Of a DNA stretch of 64,000 bases, positions 9,592-19,158 are shown piece by piece (position 1 is the stretch's first letter; each line of letters opens with the position of its first letter). The translations under genes were made by a program, and so were the position numbers. The notes under the pieces are model-generated. The model saw nothing but the letters and a program-made list of their open reading frames with translations, had not been told where the DNA came from and did not search any database. Source of the DNA: Anaerolineae bacterium (GTDB lineage: Bacteria > Chloroflexota > Anaerolineae > Anaerolineales > Villigracilaceae); NCBI GenBank assembly GCA_021324435.1, contig JAJPIZ010000032.1, forward strand, positions 18,646 to 82,645, read 5' to 3'.

Positions 9592-10125
9592 TTATTTCAA
9601 CGCTTTGCCGCAGTTCGGGCAGAACTGATCCGTGGCGAGCACGGGCTTGCCGCAACGCGGACAAAAACCCGCGGCCCTTGATTTACGCGCTTTACGCCGC
9701 GCGGCCAGCATTGACTCGATCTCGTCATCGTTGAGCGGCTCGTCTTTCGCGGCGGAGTCGGCGCGGCGCGCGGCCGCGGCTTTTTCCAATCGTGATTCGA
9801 CGCTTCTCCCCTCACCCCTGCTTCGCGACCCTCCCCCTTTGGTAGAAGGGGATAATTCATCCAATTTCCTCAACACATCCGCGCCTTTTTGCAGAAGTTC
9901 AGCGCGCTGAGTCGGGTAATCTTCTTCGGGAATCTTGCCGAGTTTGAAATCGAAATCCAGTTCCTGCAGGGCGCTGATGACGCGGTCGCGTTCGGCCATG
10001 AGCGAGGAGACTTCCTGAGTCTCTTCTGGGACGCGGCGCACGCGATTATTCAGCAAGGGCGCGGCCAGGTAAAGTCCCACGCCCAAAAGAAGAGCGATCA
10101 GCAAAAGAATTACACCGAGGTCCAT
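9592..10125 (-). CDS. CcmI-like membrane protein with C-terminal double zinc ribbon
   Basis: N-terminal TM, coiled region, C-terminus FCPRCGKPVLATDQFCPNCGKALK; position between ccmG and cytochrome gene. Confidence 0.6.
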   Translation of the reverse strand: MDLGVILLLIALLLGVGLYLAAPLLNNRVRRVPEETQEVSSLMAERDRVISALQELDFDFKLGKIPEEDYPTQRAELLQKGADVLRKLDELSPSTKGGGSRSRGEGRSVESRLEKAAAARRADSAAKDEPLNDDEIESMLAARRKARKSRAAGFCPRCGKPVLATDQFCPNCGKALK

Positions 10126-10133
10126 ATCCCCTC

Positions 10134-10742
10134 CTATTTCAGCAAAGGATCAATGATGACTTGAATTTGCGATACGCCGTCCATCACTACATTGCCCTGA
10201 CTGTCCACTTTGTCTACAAACGGGCCGATCTGCACGTAGCGAAGCACGCCATCTTTGTCAATGAAGTATGTTTCAGGCACACCTTTGATGCGGAACAATT
10301 GCGAGACTTTCGTTCCCACGTCCGGGCCATTTGCAAACGTGATGCCAAATTTTTTGAGATAGGCGCGCGCTTCCGGTTCTGTATCTACATAGTCCACGCC
10401 GAGAAAAACCACTTCGCCGGATGGTTCATAGAGTTTCCAGGCATTTTCCAGATTCGCGGCTTCCTGTTCGCAGGGTTTGCACCACGAAGCCCAGAAGTTG
10501 ATCACCACCACCTTGCCGCGATGATCCGCGAGATCGAATTGGCTCTTTCCATTTAATTCATAACCGCTGAACAGCGGCAGGGAAAAATCCTTGATTTTGT
10601 CGCCCGGCTGAACTGTTCCCTGTTGTGAGCGGTTGAGTCCGATGGCGACGATGGCAAGCAACCCCACCAGAAAAGCCCAGATGATGATCTGCGCCCAGAG
10701 CGGGACGCCGCGGTGAGGCGCCGTGTTTATGTTTTCCGTCAT
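10134..10742 (-). CDS. ccmG: Thioredoxin-fold protein CcmG/ResA-like
   Basis: INFWASWCKPCEQEAANL...GVPETYFIDKDG motifs; ATG at 10742 (MTENINTAP). Confidence 0.85.
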   Translation of the reverse strand: MTENINTAPHRGVPLWAQIIIWAFLVGLLAIVAIGLNRSQQGTVQPGDKIKDFSLPLFSGYELNGKSQFDLADHRGKVVVINFWASWCKPCEQEAANLENAWKLYEPSGEVVFLGVDYVDTEPEARAYLKKFGITFANGPDVGTKVSQLFRIKGVPETYFIDKDGVLRYVQIGPFVDKVDSQGNVVMDGVSQIQVIIDPLLK

Positions 10743-10764
10743 GACATTCTCCCGCCCTCGCCTG

Positions 10765-10806
10765 GACCCCTCTCCCAATTTGGGAGAAGGGCAAGGGGCG
10801 AGGGGA
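10765..10806. repeat. G/C-rich palindromic repeat (CCCCTCTCCCAATTTGGGAGAAGGG type) between ccmG and ccmH
   Basis: ccctctcccaatttgggagaagggcaaggggcgagggg. Confidence 0.75.
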
Positions 10807-10808
10807 AA

Positions 10809-11309
10809 TTATTTTCTCTTTTTCAATTCTTCTTCGAGCCGCGCGACGTATTCATCCTTCGGCGCTTCTTTCTTTGACCGTGGAGCGGCCGCGGTTGTGG
10901 ACGGCTTTGTCCACGCCCGGAGCGCGCGGAAAAGCAGGATCGCCCCAGCCAAAATAATCGCGGGCGGCAAAATGTAAACCAGCCAGTTGAGTCCGGTGCG
11001 AGGCGGTTCGCCCACCACACGCACGCCGTATTGATCAATGAAATATTGCTTGATCTGATCTTCCGTCCAGCCCTGTGAAAGTTGCTGGCGGATCAGATCG
11101 CGCCACTGACGGCACGCCTCGGTGGGACATACATCCAGCGGTGTATTCTCGCACACGGGACAATACAATTGGTGCGCGATTCGATTAACTTCGTCGTCGG
11201 TGGGGGTGGGGTTTTGCGCCAAAGCCGTTTGATTTCGTTGCGCCGTGAAAAGAAGGGCAAGTCCTATTGCAAGTAAAGCGTAATGCGTGATGCGTAAATA
11301 GTTCTTCAT
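10809..11309 (-). CDS. ccmH: Cytochrome c maturation protein CcmH
   Basis: LYCPVCENTPLDVCPTEACRQWRDLIRQQLSQGWTEDQIKQYFIDQYGVRVV then TM; CcmH/CycL/Ccl2 signature with extra Cys. Confidence 0.85.
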   Translation of the reverse strand: MKNYLRITHYALLAIGLALLFTAQRNQTALAQNPTPTDDEVNRIAHQLYCPVCENTPLDVCPTEACRQWRDLIRQQLSQGWTEDQIKQYFIDQYGVRVVGEPPRTGLNWLVYILPPAIILAGAILLFRALRAWTKPSTTAAAPRSKKEAPKDEYVARLEEELKKRK

Positions 11310-11317
11310 GGTTTTAT

Positions 11318-13378
11318 TCAGTCCGCCGCACTGGGTTGATGTACTCGCTTTGTCCGCGCTGGCACGACCTCACTCTCGCGCTCCGGCCAGGCGGCGATCA
11401 GAATCCCGAAGAAGAAAATGATAGCGCCAATCCACAGCCAGTTGACCAGCGGGTTGACGAAAATTTTGAACGTCGCGCCGTTGGCTGAAACAGGTTGCCA
11501 ATCCACCAACAAGACATAGAGATCGTCTCTCAACGTTGGGCGTTCGCCAGGGATGGTCATGTTTTGTTGCGCGTCGGGATAATAGTCAATGCGCGGGTGA
11601 AGTTCGCCGAGATAATTTCCCTTCTGGTCATAAACGCCCACGACCGCTCGGGTCACTTGACGATTATCCGGGCCGGTGAACTGAGCAATTGATTCGTATT
11701 TGACGGAATATTCGCCTAACTTCAAAGAACCGTCCAAAGGCAGAGTTCCCTGCGTTTGGATTTGAAAGACTTCGATGCCGAGGATGCCGATGGCCATCAG
11801 CATCATGCTCATGTGGATGACATATCCGCCATAGCGGCGGCGATTGCGACCAACCAGAGTCAAAAGTGCGGTGAAGAAATTCTCATTTTGAGCGTTCATG
11901 CGGGCGCGGGTTGCGCGCCAAAACTCGATCAATGTGACGAACAAGACGAAGGCAATTAGGAAGAAGCCGATCAGCGCGATTGCATTTTTGGTGTAAGTGA
12001 AGAATAAAAGACCGGTCACCGCCAACGCCGCCAAAGCAGATTTCCATAAAGCGCGGCCAAGCGTGAGGAGGGTGGAATTTCCCCATGCAGAGAGCGGCGC
12101 GACGCCCATTAAGAACATCAAGGTCGCAAACAGTGGGGCTGTCGCCCGTTCATAGAATGGCGGGCCGACGGTTACTTTTTGTCCTGTCACCAGTTCGGAG
12201 ATGAGCGGGAAGATCACGCCCCAGAAACAAATCACCAGCACACTCATGAACAGAAGATTATTTAATAGGAAGAGCGCTTCGCGTGAGAGCATGGATTTCA
12301 TCTCGGTTTCGCCGCGCAGTTCGGGCCAGCGATAGATCACCAGAGCGATGGAAGTAATGAAGGTCGCGCCGATAAAGGCGAAGAAGGCGGGGCCGATGGC
12401 GCTTTGAGCGAAGGCATGGACCGAGGAGAGCACGCCGGAACGGGTCAGGAACGTTCCGAAGATGACCAGCGCGTAGGTCAATATAATGAGGATCATGTTC
12501 CAGTGCTTGAGCAGGCCGCGCTTTTCTTGAATCATCACGGAATGCAAAAAGGCTGTGCCTGTCAGCCAGGGCATGAAGGCCGCGATCTCGACCGGGTCCC
12601 AGCCCCAATATCCGCCCCAGCCAAGGACATCATATGCCCAGCGTCCGCCGAGGACGAGGCCAAAGGATAAGAACAGCCAGGCCCACAACGTCCAGCGGCG
12701 CGTGAGGCGAATCCAACGATCATCGGTGCGGCCCGTGATGAGAGCGGCCATCGCAAAGGCGTACGGAATGACGAATGAAACAAAGCCAAGATACAACATC
12801 GGCGGGTGGATGATCATTCCTGGATGGCGAAGCAGGGGATTGAGGCCGCGCCCGTCTTGAGGGAAGAAGGCGGTCGCGTTGGCTGGGGCAAACATACTCG
12901 CAACAACCTGACCATCGAAGGTCTGCCAGTAACGCGCAAATGGATTTTCAAAGAAGATAACGAGACCAAGGAAGAAAGCAGTAGTAATTGAAGTGACGAC
13001 GATCACCCATGGGAGGAACTCGCGATCGCGATCCCATTTGCGGAGAGTGACGAGGGATGCAAATGCCGACATCAGCCATGACCAGAAGACCAGCGAGCCG
13101 GCTTGTCCGCCCCACCAGGCTGTAACCTTGAGATAGGTCGGCATCTCGCGGCTGGTCACTTCATAGACAAATGAAACTTCAAAATGGTTGGTGACGAGCA
13201 AATAAATGAGAGTTGCGGCAGAAAGTGAAATCAGCGGCCATGTCAATAACATGGCGCGCCGCGCAGATTCAACAAAGGCGGGAGATTTCTTTCGCTCACC
13301 GTAGATCGCCGCGCCGACGCTGTATAAAGCAACAATAAACGTTACAACTAAAATTCCGTATCCGATTTCAGCCAACAT
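11318..13378 (-). CDS. ccmF: Heme lyase subunit CcmF
   Basis: WGGYWGWDPVEIAAFMPWLTGTAFLHS (WWD domain), multiple TM; start MLAEIGYG at 13378. Confidence 0.92.
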   Translation of the reverse strand: MLAEIGYGILVVTFIVALYSVGAAIYGERKKSPAFVESARRAMLLTWPLISLSAATLIYLLVTNHFEVSFVYEVTSREMPTYLKVTAWWGGQAGSLVFWSWLMSAFASLVTLRKWDRDREFLPWVIVVTSITTAFFLGLVIFFENPFARYWQTFDGQVVASMFAPANATAFFPQDGRGLNPLLRHPGMIIHPPMLYLGFVSFVIPYAFAMAALITGRTDDRWIRLTRRWTLWAWLFLSFGLVLGGRWAYDVLGWGGYWGWDPVEIAAFMPWLTGTAFLHSVMIQEKRGLLKHWNMILIILTYALVIFGTFLTRSGVLSSVHAFAQSAIGPAFFAFIGATFITSIALVIYRWPELRGETEMKSMLSREALFLLNNLLFMSVLVICFWGVIFPLISELVTGQKVTVGPPFYERATAPLFATLMFLMGVAPLSAWGNSTLLTLGRALWKSALAALAVTGLLFFTYTKNAIALIGFFLIAFVLFVTLIEFWRATRARMNAQNENFFTALLTLVGRNRRRYGGYVIHMSMMLMAIGILGIEVFQIQTQGTLPLDGSLKLGEYSVKYESIAQFTGPDNRQVTRAVVGVYDQKGNYLGELHPRIDYYPDAQQNMTIPGERPTLRDDLYVLLVDWQPVSANGATFKIFVNPLVNWLWIGAIIFFFGILIAAWPERESEVVPARTKRVHQPSAAD

Positions 13379-13434
13379 TCGATGCTCCTTGGAAAATAAG
13401 ACCTGACAGGACAAGCTCCGTCAGGTCTTGTATC

Positions 13435-13914
13435 TTAACCACCGGTTTGACTCGGTACGGCTTCCTGGTATTTAGTCGGGCACTTGAGCAGAAGTTCATC
13501 CGCGTGGAAGACGCCGTCCGCAGAGAGTTGGCCGGTCATGATCGCCTGGGCTTCGTTCTTGAGCAGATCCGGCTTGGGGCCTACGTAAACTACTTTGATG
13601 CGCGACCGGTTCGGGTCCACGACTGCGGCGTGAAGCACGGCGGCCAATCCGCCTTCCGCGTCCACTTCCTTATTATCGCCCGGAACATGCGCAACTTCGA
13701 AGGTCAGCGTCAGCGTTTGTGGATCATATTGAATCGTGTCGCCAATCACGGCGCCGGACACGCGCAGATTCTTTCCGATCACACCGGACCCCCGAGCCTT
13801 GAGTTCGTCAATTGTCATAAAGTATTCGGCATTGGCTTGCGTGGAGGAAGCGATCAAATACACAACTGCCGCCAGAATGAGCACACCGCCGATGATGAAT
13901 TTCATGCGTCCCAT
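13435..13914 (-). CDS. ccmE: Heme chaperone CcmE, CxxxY variant
   Basis: Single TM, OB-fold-like core, HADELLLKCPTKYQE (Cys in place of canonical His; CxxxY). Confidence 0.85.
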   Translation of the reverse strand: MGRMKFIIGGVLILAAVVYLIASSTQANAEYFMTIDELKARGSGVIGKNLRVSGAVIGDTIQYDPQTLTLTFEVAHVPGDNKEVDAEGGLAAVLHAAVVDPNRSRIKVVYVGPKPDLLKNEAQAIMTGQLSADGVFHADELLLKCPTKYQEAVPSQTGG

Positions 13915-14293
13915 GAATATCTCCGATCCATCAAAAAGTTCAATCTTCCGAGTCTCATTCTACATGACGAGATTAATAGACGCTGAAAACAAGTCAGACA
14001 TTTGTCATGGAATTCACCCAATTTTATCCCAATTGAAAAATGATTTGTACGGGTTGGGGTTTGCCGCCACTGAAGTGAACGGAAGAAAATGGGTCTTGTG
14101 GGCAAAATAAGATTATGACATCTGTCATGTCTATTTGGTCTGATTTTAACTTGTGATTAATGTTGCAAAAACTTACAATCTTTTTGTACACCCCGAAATA
14201 TAAGGAACTTTATCCTGTTTGATACGAGGAGGTGACCTGCTAACAGTCTTAATATGAGTCTGTGCTCAACCCTATGAAAAGGAGAATGAAACA

Positions 14294-16516
14294 ATGTCGC
14301 TAAAGAAAATGCTCGTTTTGTTGGGCGTCATGATCATTGCCGCAGTCATTTTGGTCGCTTGTGGAAACAAGACCCCCACGACAACTGAAGCCCCGGCAAC
14401 GACCGCCGCCCCTGTTTTGGAAATTCCATTCAAAGACGCCTTCCTCGGTTCCGGCCATGCGGACACAACGGCTGAGGCTTTCAAACATTGGGATAGCGCT
14501 AACCCCGCAGAGATTCCAACCTCCTGCGCGAAGTGTCATAGCACGGCAGGATACATTGACTTCCTGGGAGGCGATGGAAGCGCAGTTGGCGCAGTGGATA
14601 AAGCTGTGCCCGCTCCGGCTGGAACGTTCAGTTGCACGACCTGTCATAACCCTGCCGCGATCGCGTTGACTTCGGTCACTTTCCCCTCTGGCAAACAAGT
14701 TGACAACCTCGGCCCTGAGGCTCGTTGTATGCAATGCCATCAGGGACGCGAGTCCAAGGTCAGTGTGGACAAGAAGATTTCCGATTTCAAGATCACCGAT
14801 GTTGATGCTGTCGTCGCTCCGATTAAGGATGATAAAGGCAACACGGTCAACTTCGGCTTCATCAATGTCCACTACTTTGCCGCCGGTGCGACCCTCTATG
14901 GTTCTCAGGCTCAGATGGGTTATGAGTACGATGGCAAAGCCTACGATCCGAAATTCCGTCACGTGGAAGGATATGACACCTGCCTCGGCTGTCACGACCA
15001 GCACAGTTTGCAAGTAAAGGTCGAGCAGTGCGCGTTTTGCCATGAAGGCGTCAAGACCGTTGATGACCTGAAGAACAATCGTGAACCAAGCTCCCTTGTT
15101 GACTACAATGGCAACGGTGATACCAAAGAAGGCATCTACTATGAGATCAAGGGCCTGCAGGATATTTTGTATGGCTCGATCCAGATGTATGCCAAGGAAG
15201 TGGCCGGTACGGGTATTGCTTATGATCCCGCCGCGTATCCCTATTGGTTCGCGGATGCAGATGGCGATGGCAAGGCCGATCAAAAGGATGGCAAGTCCGT
15301 CTCTTATGCGACCTGGACTGCCCGCCTGCTGAAAGCCGCGTACAACTACCAGGCCTCCGTCAAGGACCCCGGCGATTTTGCCCATAACGCCAAATACGTC
15401 ATTGAATTGCTCTATGATTCAATTGCCGACCTGAATGGCAAAATCTCCAAGCCGGTTGATATGAACAAGCTGGCCCGCGATGACGCCGGACATTTTGCAG
15501 GAGATACCGAAGCCTTCCGTCACTGGGATAACACGGGTGAAGTTCCTGCCGGTTGTGCCAAGTGCCACAGCGCTGGCGGCATGTCTGAATATATTCACAA
15601 CGGCGGCACGCTCGTTGTCACAAAATCGGGCGTTCAGATCACCGGCGTTGTCGGTCAGCCGGTTGCCAATGGTTTCATGTGCGTCACCTGCCATGACGAA
15701 TCCAACTGGCCCAATCGTTACGCGGTCGTGAACGTCCCGTTCCCGTCCGGTGTCTCTCTCACGTTCAGCACCGAGAAGGATGACAAAGGCAACTTGAAGC
15801 CCGTGGATGCGAACTTGTGCATCGAGTGCCACCAGGGACGCGAGTCCACCGTCACTGTCAACAATTATCTGGCTGGCAAGCCCCTCGATACAGCGGATGC
15901 CAAGATCAGCTTCAAGAATGTTCACTACTTTGCGGCGGGCGCGACTCTCTTCGGCACGGACGCCAAGGGCGCCTATGAGTATGACAAGCAGACCTACCTC
16001 GGCTACAACGCGATCCATCCGTTGAACAAATGCACCGACTGCCATGATGTCCATGCGTTGAATGTCAAAGTGGACGCGTGCAAGGCCTGCCACACCAACG
16101 TCGCGGGCGTGGAGGATCTCCAGAAGATCCGCGCCACCACCGATACGACCGATTGGAATGGTAACGGCGATACAAGCGAAGGCGTTTACGCAGAGATTGA
16201 CAGCTTCCGCTCCGCGCTGTATGCCGCCATTCAAACTTACGCTGAAAAGAACGGAACGCCGATCACGTACAACGCCGCATCCTATCCATACTTCTTTGTG
16301 GATGCGGATAAAGATGGCAAGCCCGATAAGAATGACAAGGGCGCCAACATTGCCTACAATGCCTGGACTCCGCGTCTGCTGAAAGCCGCCTACAACTATC
16401 AATATTCCATTAAAGACCCCGGCGCTTTCGCTCACAATCCGAAGTATGTGCTCCAGTTCCTGTACGACTCGATCAAGGACCTGGGCGGGGACGTCTCGAA
16501 GTTCAAGAGACCGTAG
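14294..16516 (+). CDS. Decaheme c-type cytochrome lipoprotein built of two homologous pentaheme repeats
   Basis: Lipobox ILVACGN; 10 CxxCH; halves share EAFxHWD...CAKCH...CTTCH/CVTCH...CxxCHQGRES...NVHYFAAGATLxG...CxxCHDxH...CxxCH and C-terminal 'FAHNxKYVxxxLYDSIxDL'. Confidence 0.88.
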   Translation: MSLKKMLVLLGVMIIAAVILVACGNKTPTTTEAPATTAAPVLEIPFKDAFLGSGHADTTAEAFKHWDSANPAEIPTSCAKCHSTAGYIDFLGGDGSAVGAVDKAVPAPAGTFSCTTCHNPAAIALTSVTFPSGKQVDNLGPEARCMQCHQGRESKVSVDKKISDFKITDVDAVVAPIKDDKGNTVNFGFINVHYFAAGATLYGSQAQMGYEYDGKAYDPKFRHVEGYDTCLGCHDQHSLQVKVEQCAFCHEGVKTVDDLKNNREPSSLVDYNGNGDTKEGIYYEIKGLQDILYGSIQMYAKEVAGTGIAYDPAAYPYWFADADGDGKADQKDGKSVSYATWTARLLKAAYNYQASVKDPGDFAHNAKYVIELLYDSIADLNGKISKPVDMNKLARDDAGHFAGDTEAFRHWDNTGEVPAGCAKCHSAGGMSEYIHNGGTLVVTKSGVQITGVVGQPVANGFMCVTCHDESNWPNRYAVVNVPFPSGVSLTFSTEKDDKGNLKPVDANLCIECHQGRESTVTVNNYLAGKPLDTADAKISFKNVHYFAAGATLFGTDAKGAYEYDKQTYLGYNAIHPLNKCTDCHDVHALNVKVDACKACHTNVAGVEDLQKIRATTDTTDWNGNGDTSEGVYAEIDSFRSALYAAIQTYAEKNGTPITYNAASYPYFFVDADKDGKPDKNDKGANIAYNAWTPRLLKAAYNYQYSIKDPGAFAHNPKYVLQFLYDSIKDLGGDVSKFKRP

Positions 16517-16541
16517 TCAATAAAATTTGGGGAAACATCAA

Positions 16542-16569
16542 GATGATGGGCGCATTGCCGCCCATCATC
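16542..16569 (+). terminator. Rho-independent terminator after decaheme gene
   Basis: gatgatgggcg cattgc cgcccatcatc followed by tctttaat. Confidence 0.75.
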
Positions 16570-16715
16570 TCTTTAATAAAAGTGTGCGACAACTAATCAT
16601 ATCGAATTGGTGATATTCCACACTTCTGCTAATCTTCCGCTAATCATAGAATGGGGGTGTTCACCCCATGTGAATGTATTTTCGAGAAAGTTTGTCGGGA
16701 ATACAGGAGAATGCA

Positions 16716-17894
16716 ATGACAAAATGGTTTTCGAACCATCTCAAACCGATTTCTTTTCTTATCGGCATCTGTCTTATCCTCGTAGCCGCGGCCGCTCTAA
16801 CGTCACGCGTAGACGCGGCCAGGTCTTTGCAACCGCCGGTCGAACCTGCCGCGCAGGCAAAGCCGTCGAACGATTATTGTCTGGGATGTCACGGTCAGTC
16901 CACGTTGAGCAAGACCTTGTCAAGCGGCGAGATTCTTTCCCTTTATATTGACCCCAGCTTGTTTCATGCGGGAGTTCACAATCAGGAAGATGTTGCCTGC
17001 GTGGACTGCCACACGAACATCAGCAGGTTTCCTCACCCGGACTTCAAAGCGGATACGCTTCGAGACGTTTCGATTCAACTTTATACCTCCTGCCAGAATT
17101 GCCATGCCGAGCAATACAACAAAGTGCTTGATAGCGTCCATCAAAAAGCATTGGCGGGCGGGAACTTCAACGCCGCGGTCTGCACCGATTGCCATAACCC
17201 GCACCAGCAGACTCGCATCACTGATAAACAGACCGGTGAACTTTTACCAGAAGCCCGCTTCCGCATCCCGCAGACTTGCGCGCGTTGCCACAACGCGATC
17301 TATGAAACATATAAAAGCAGTGTCCACGGCGCGGCATTGACCATGCAAGGCAATCTGGATGTTCCCACTTGCATTGATTGCCATGGCGTTCATAATATTC
17401 AGGACCCGACCACTGCGCGCTTCCGCAATGACACGCCTCAACTATGCGCGAAGTGCCATACCAATGCCGAGATCATGAACAAGTATGGCATCTCGACTCA
17501 AGTGCTCAATACCTATGTCTCGGATTTTCACGGCACAACCGTGACCCTCTTCGAGCAGGTCTCGCCTGATACTCCCACGAATAAACCAGTCTGCACGGAC
17601 TGCCACGGCGTGCACAACATCAGTAAAGTGGATGACCCCGCCACGGGCATCGCCATCAAGGAGAATCTGCTGGGCAAATGTCAGCGTTGCCATCCCAACG
17701 TGACCACGGAGAACTTCACCGACGCGTGGATGAGCCACTACGTCGCCAGCCCGACACATTTTCCGCTGGTGTATTACGTCAATCTCTTTTACAAAATTTT
17801 GATCCCGGCAGTGATCGGCGGCATGTTGCTCTTTGTCGTCACAGACTTTATCAGACGCATGATCGAAGCGCGGAAAGGAACCAGGCATGGTTAA
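16716..17894 (+). CDS. Nonaheme c-type cytochrome with C-terminal TM anchor
   Basis: Signal peptide MTKWFSNHLKPISFLIGICLIL; 9 CxxCH; C-terminal TM 'ILIPAVIGGMLLFVVTDFIRRMIEARK'. Confidence 0.85.
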   Translation: MTKWFSNHLKPISFLIGICLILVAAAALTSRVDAARSLQPPVEPAAQAKPSNDYCLGCHGQSTLSKTLSSGEILSLYIDPSLFHAGVHNQEDVACVDCHTNISRFPHPDFKADTLRDVSIQLYTSCQNCHAEQYNKVLDSVHQKALAGGNFNAAVCTDCHNPHQQTRITDKQTGELLPEARFRIPQTCARCHNAIYETYKSSVHGAALTMQGNLDVPTCIDCHGVHNIQDPTTARFRNDTPQLCAKCHTNAEIMNKYGISTQVLNTYVSDFHGTTVTLFEQVSPDTPTNKPVCTDCHGVHNISKVDDPATGIAIKENLLGKCQRCHPNVTTENFTDAWMSHYVASPTHFPLVYYVNLFYKILIPAVIGGMLLFVVTDFIRRMIEARKGTRHG

Positions 17895-19098
17895 AAAGAC
17901 TTCTGCTCCTGCGCGTTCTCACTCGTATCTTCGCTTCTCGTTTGCAGACCGAGTCCAGCATTTGGCGATGTTGCTCTCGTTTACGACGCTCGCCGTGACC
18001 GGCCTCGTACAAAAATATCCACTGAATGCAGTTTCGTTGTTCATCGTTCGCCTGTGGGGCGGGATTGAAAATATCCGCGCCACGCACCACGTGGCCGCGA
18101 CCCTGCTCATGCTGGTTGCCATTTATCACCTCATCGGCATGGGCTACAAGATTTTTGTTTTGCGTCATCGTATGACAATGCTTCCCAGCCTGCAGGATGT
18201 CAAAGATGCGTGGATGGCTTTCACCTATAACATCGGTCTCGGCAAATCGCGGCCTCAGATGGGACGTTACACCTTCGAAGAAAAAGCCGAGTATTGGGCG
18301 TTGGTCTGGGGCACAGTCATCATGGGCATCACCGGCTTCATGATGTGGAATCCGCTCGCCACGGTCAAACTTCTGCCCGGCGATTTCATCCCCGCCGCGA
18401 AAGCCGCGCATGGCGCGGAAGCCTTGCTCGCGGTCCTGGCGATCATCGTCTGGCACATGTACGGCGTGCATCTCAAACGATTCAACAAATCCATGTGGAC
18501 CGGTGAATTGAGCGAAGAAGAAATGCTTCACGAACATCCGCTTGAACTGGCCGATATCAAAGCCGGTATTGCAGATCGTATGCCGTCAGCCGCCACGCTT
18601 CGTAAACGCCAGATGATCTATTATCCGATTGCGACGATTCTCGGCCTCGTCATGTTATTTTCGGTTTATGGATTTATAAATGGCGAACAAACGGCAATCA
18701 CGACCGTCCCGCCGCAAGCCGCGACGATTCCTGTTTATGTGCCTGAGACACCGACTCCTTTGCCGCCGACTCCGACTCCGCTTCCGTCTCCGACTCCGCC
18801 CGCGGCGGCAGAGGGAACCCAGGCCTCGTCCACATCCTCAACCTGGATTCAAGTCGGCCCGATCTTTGCCGCGAAATGTTTGCAGTGTCATGGCGCTCTG
18901 GCCTCGGGTGGACTTAATCTAAGTACGTATGCAGACGCGATGAAGGGCGGGAAGGACGGCCCGGTCATCGTCCCGAATGATGCGGCGAACAGCAAGTTGT
19001 TCATCGTCCAATCCGCGGGCGGGCATCTGGGTCAGTTATCCGCCGACGAATTGGAAGTCATCAAAGAATGGATTGACGCCGGCGCGCTCGAAAAGTAA
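17887..19098 (+). CDS. Membrane cytochrome b (FdnI/thiosulfate reductase gamma-like) fused to a C-terminal monoheme c domain
   Basis: Multiple TM with conserved His; PTPTPLPSPTPP linker; C-terminal KCLQCHGALASGGLNLSTYADAMKGGKDGPVIVPNDAANSKLF...IDAGALEK; overlaps previous gene by 8 nt. Confidence 0.8.
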   Translation: MVKKTSAPARSHSYLRFSFADRVQHLAMLLSFTTLAVTGLVQKYPLNAVSLFIVRLWGGIENIRATHHVAATLLMLVAIYHLIGMGYKIFVLRHRMTMLPSLQDVKDAWMAFTYNIGLGKSRPQMGRYTFEEKAEYWALVWGTVIMGITGFMMWNPLATVKLLPGDFIPAAKAAHGAEALLAVLAIIVWHMYGVHLKRFNKSMWTGELSEEEMLHEHPLELADIKAGIADRMPSAATLRKRQMIYYPIATILGLVMLFSVYGFINGEQTAITTVPPQAATIPVYVPETPTPLPPTPTPLPSPTPPAAAEGTQASSTSSTWIQVGPIFAAKCLQCHGALASGGLNLSTYADAMKGGKDGPVIVPNDAANSKLFIVQSAGGHLGQLSADELEVIKEWIDAGALEK

Positions 19099-19158
19099 TT
19101 CAGAAGGCGACAGTCGCTTCTCAAGTGACTATCACCTTTATTCTGGAGGAGGTGTCTT

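Noticed and set aside
14300-15385. 361-aa minus-strand ORF opposite the decaheme gene
   Set aside because: Shadow ORF with low-complexity Ile/Val/Arg composition, fully antisense to a clear heme-motif gene; no RBS or domain signature.
15419-16435. 338-aa minus-strand ORF opposite the second half of the decaheme gene
   Set aside because: Same shadow effect of GC-biased codons; its similarity to the 14300..15385 ORF only mirrors the internal duplication on the + strand.
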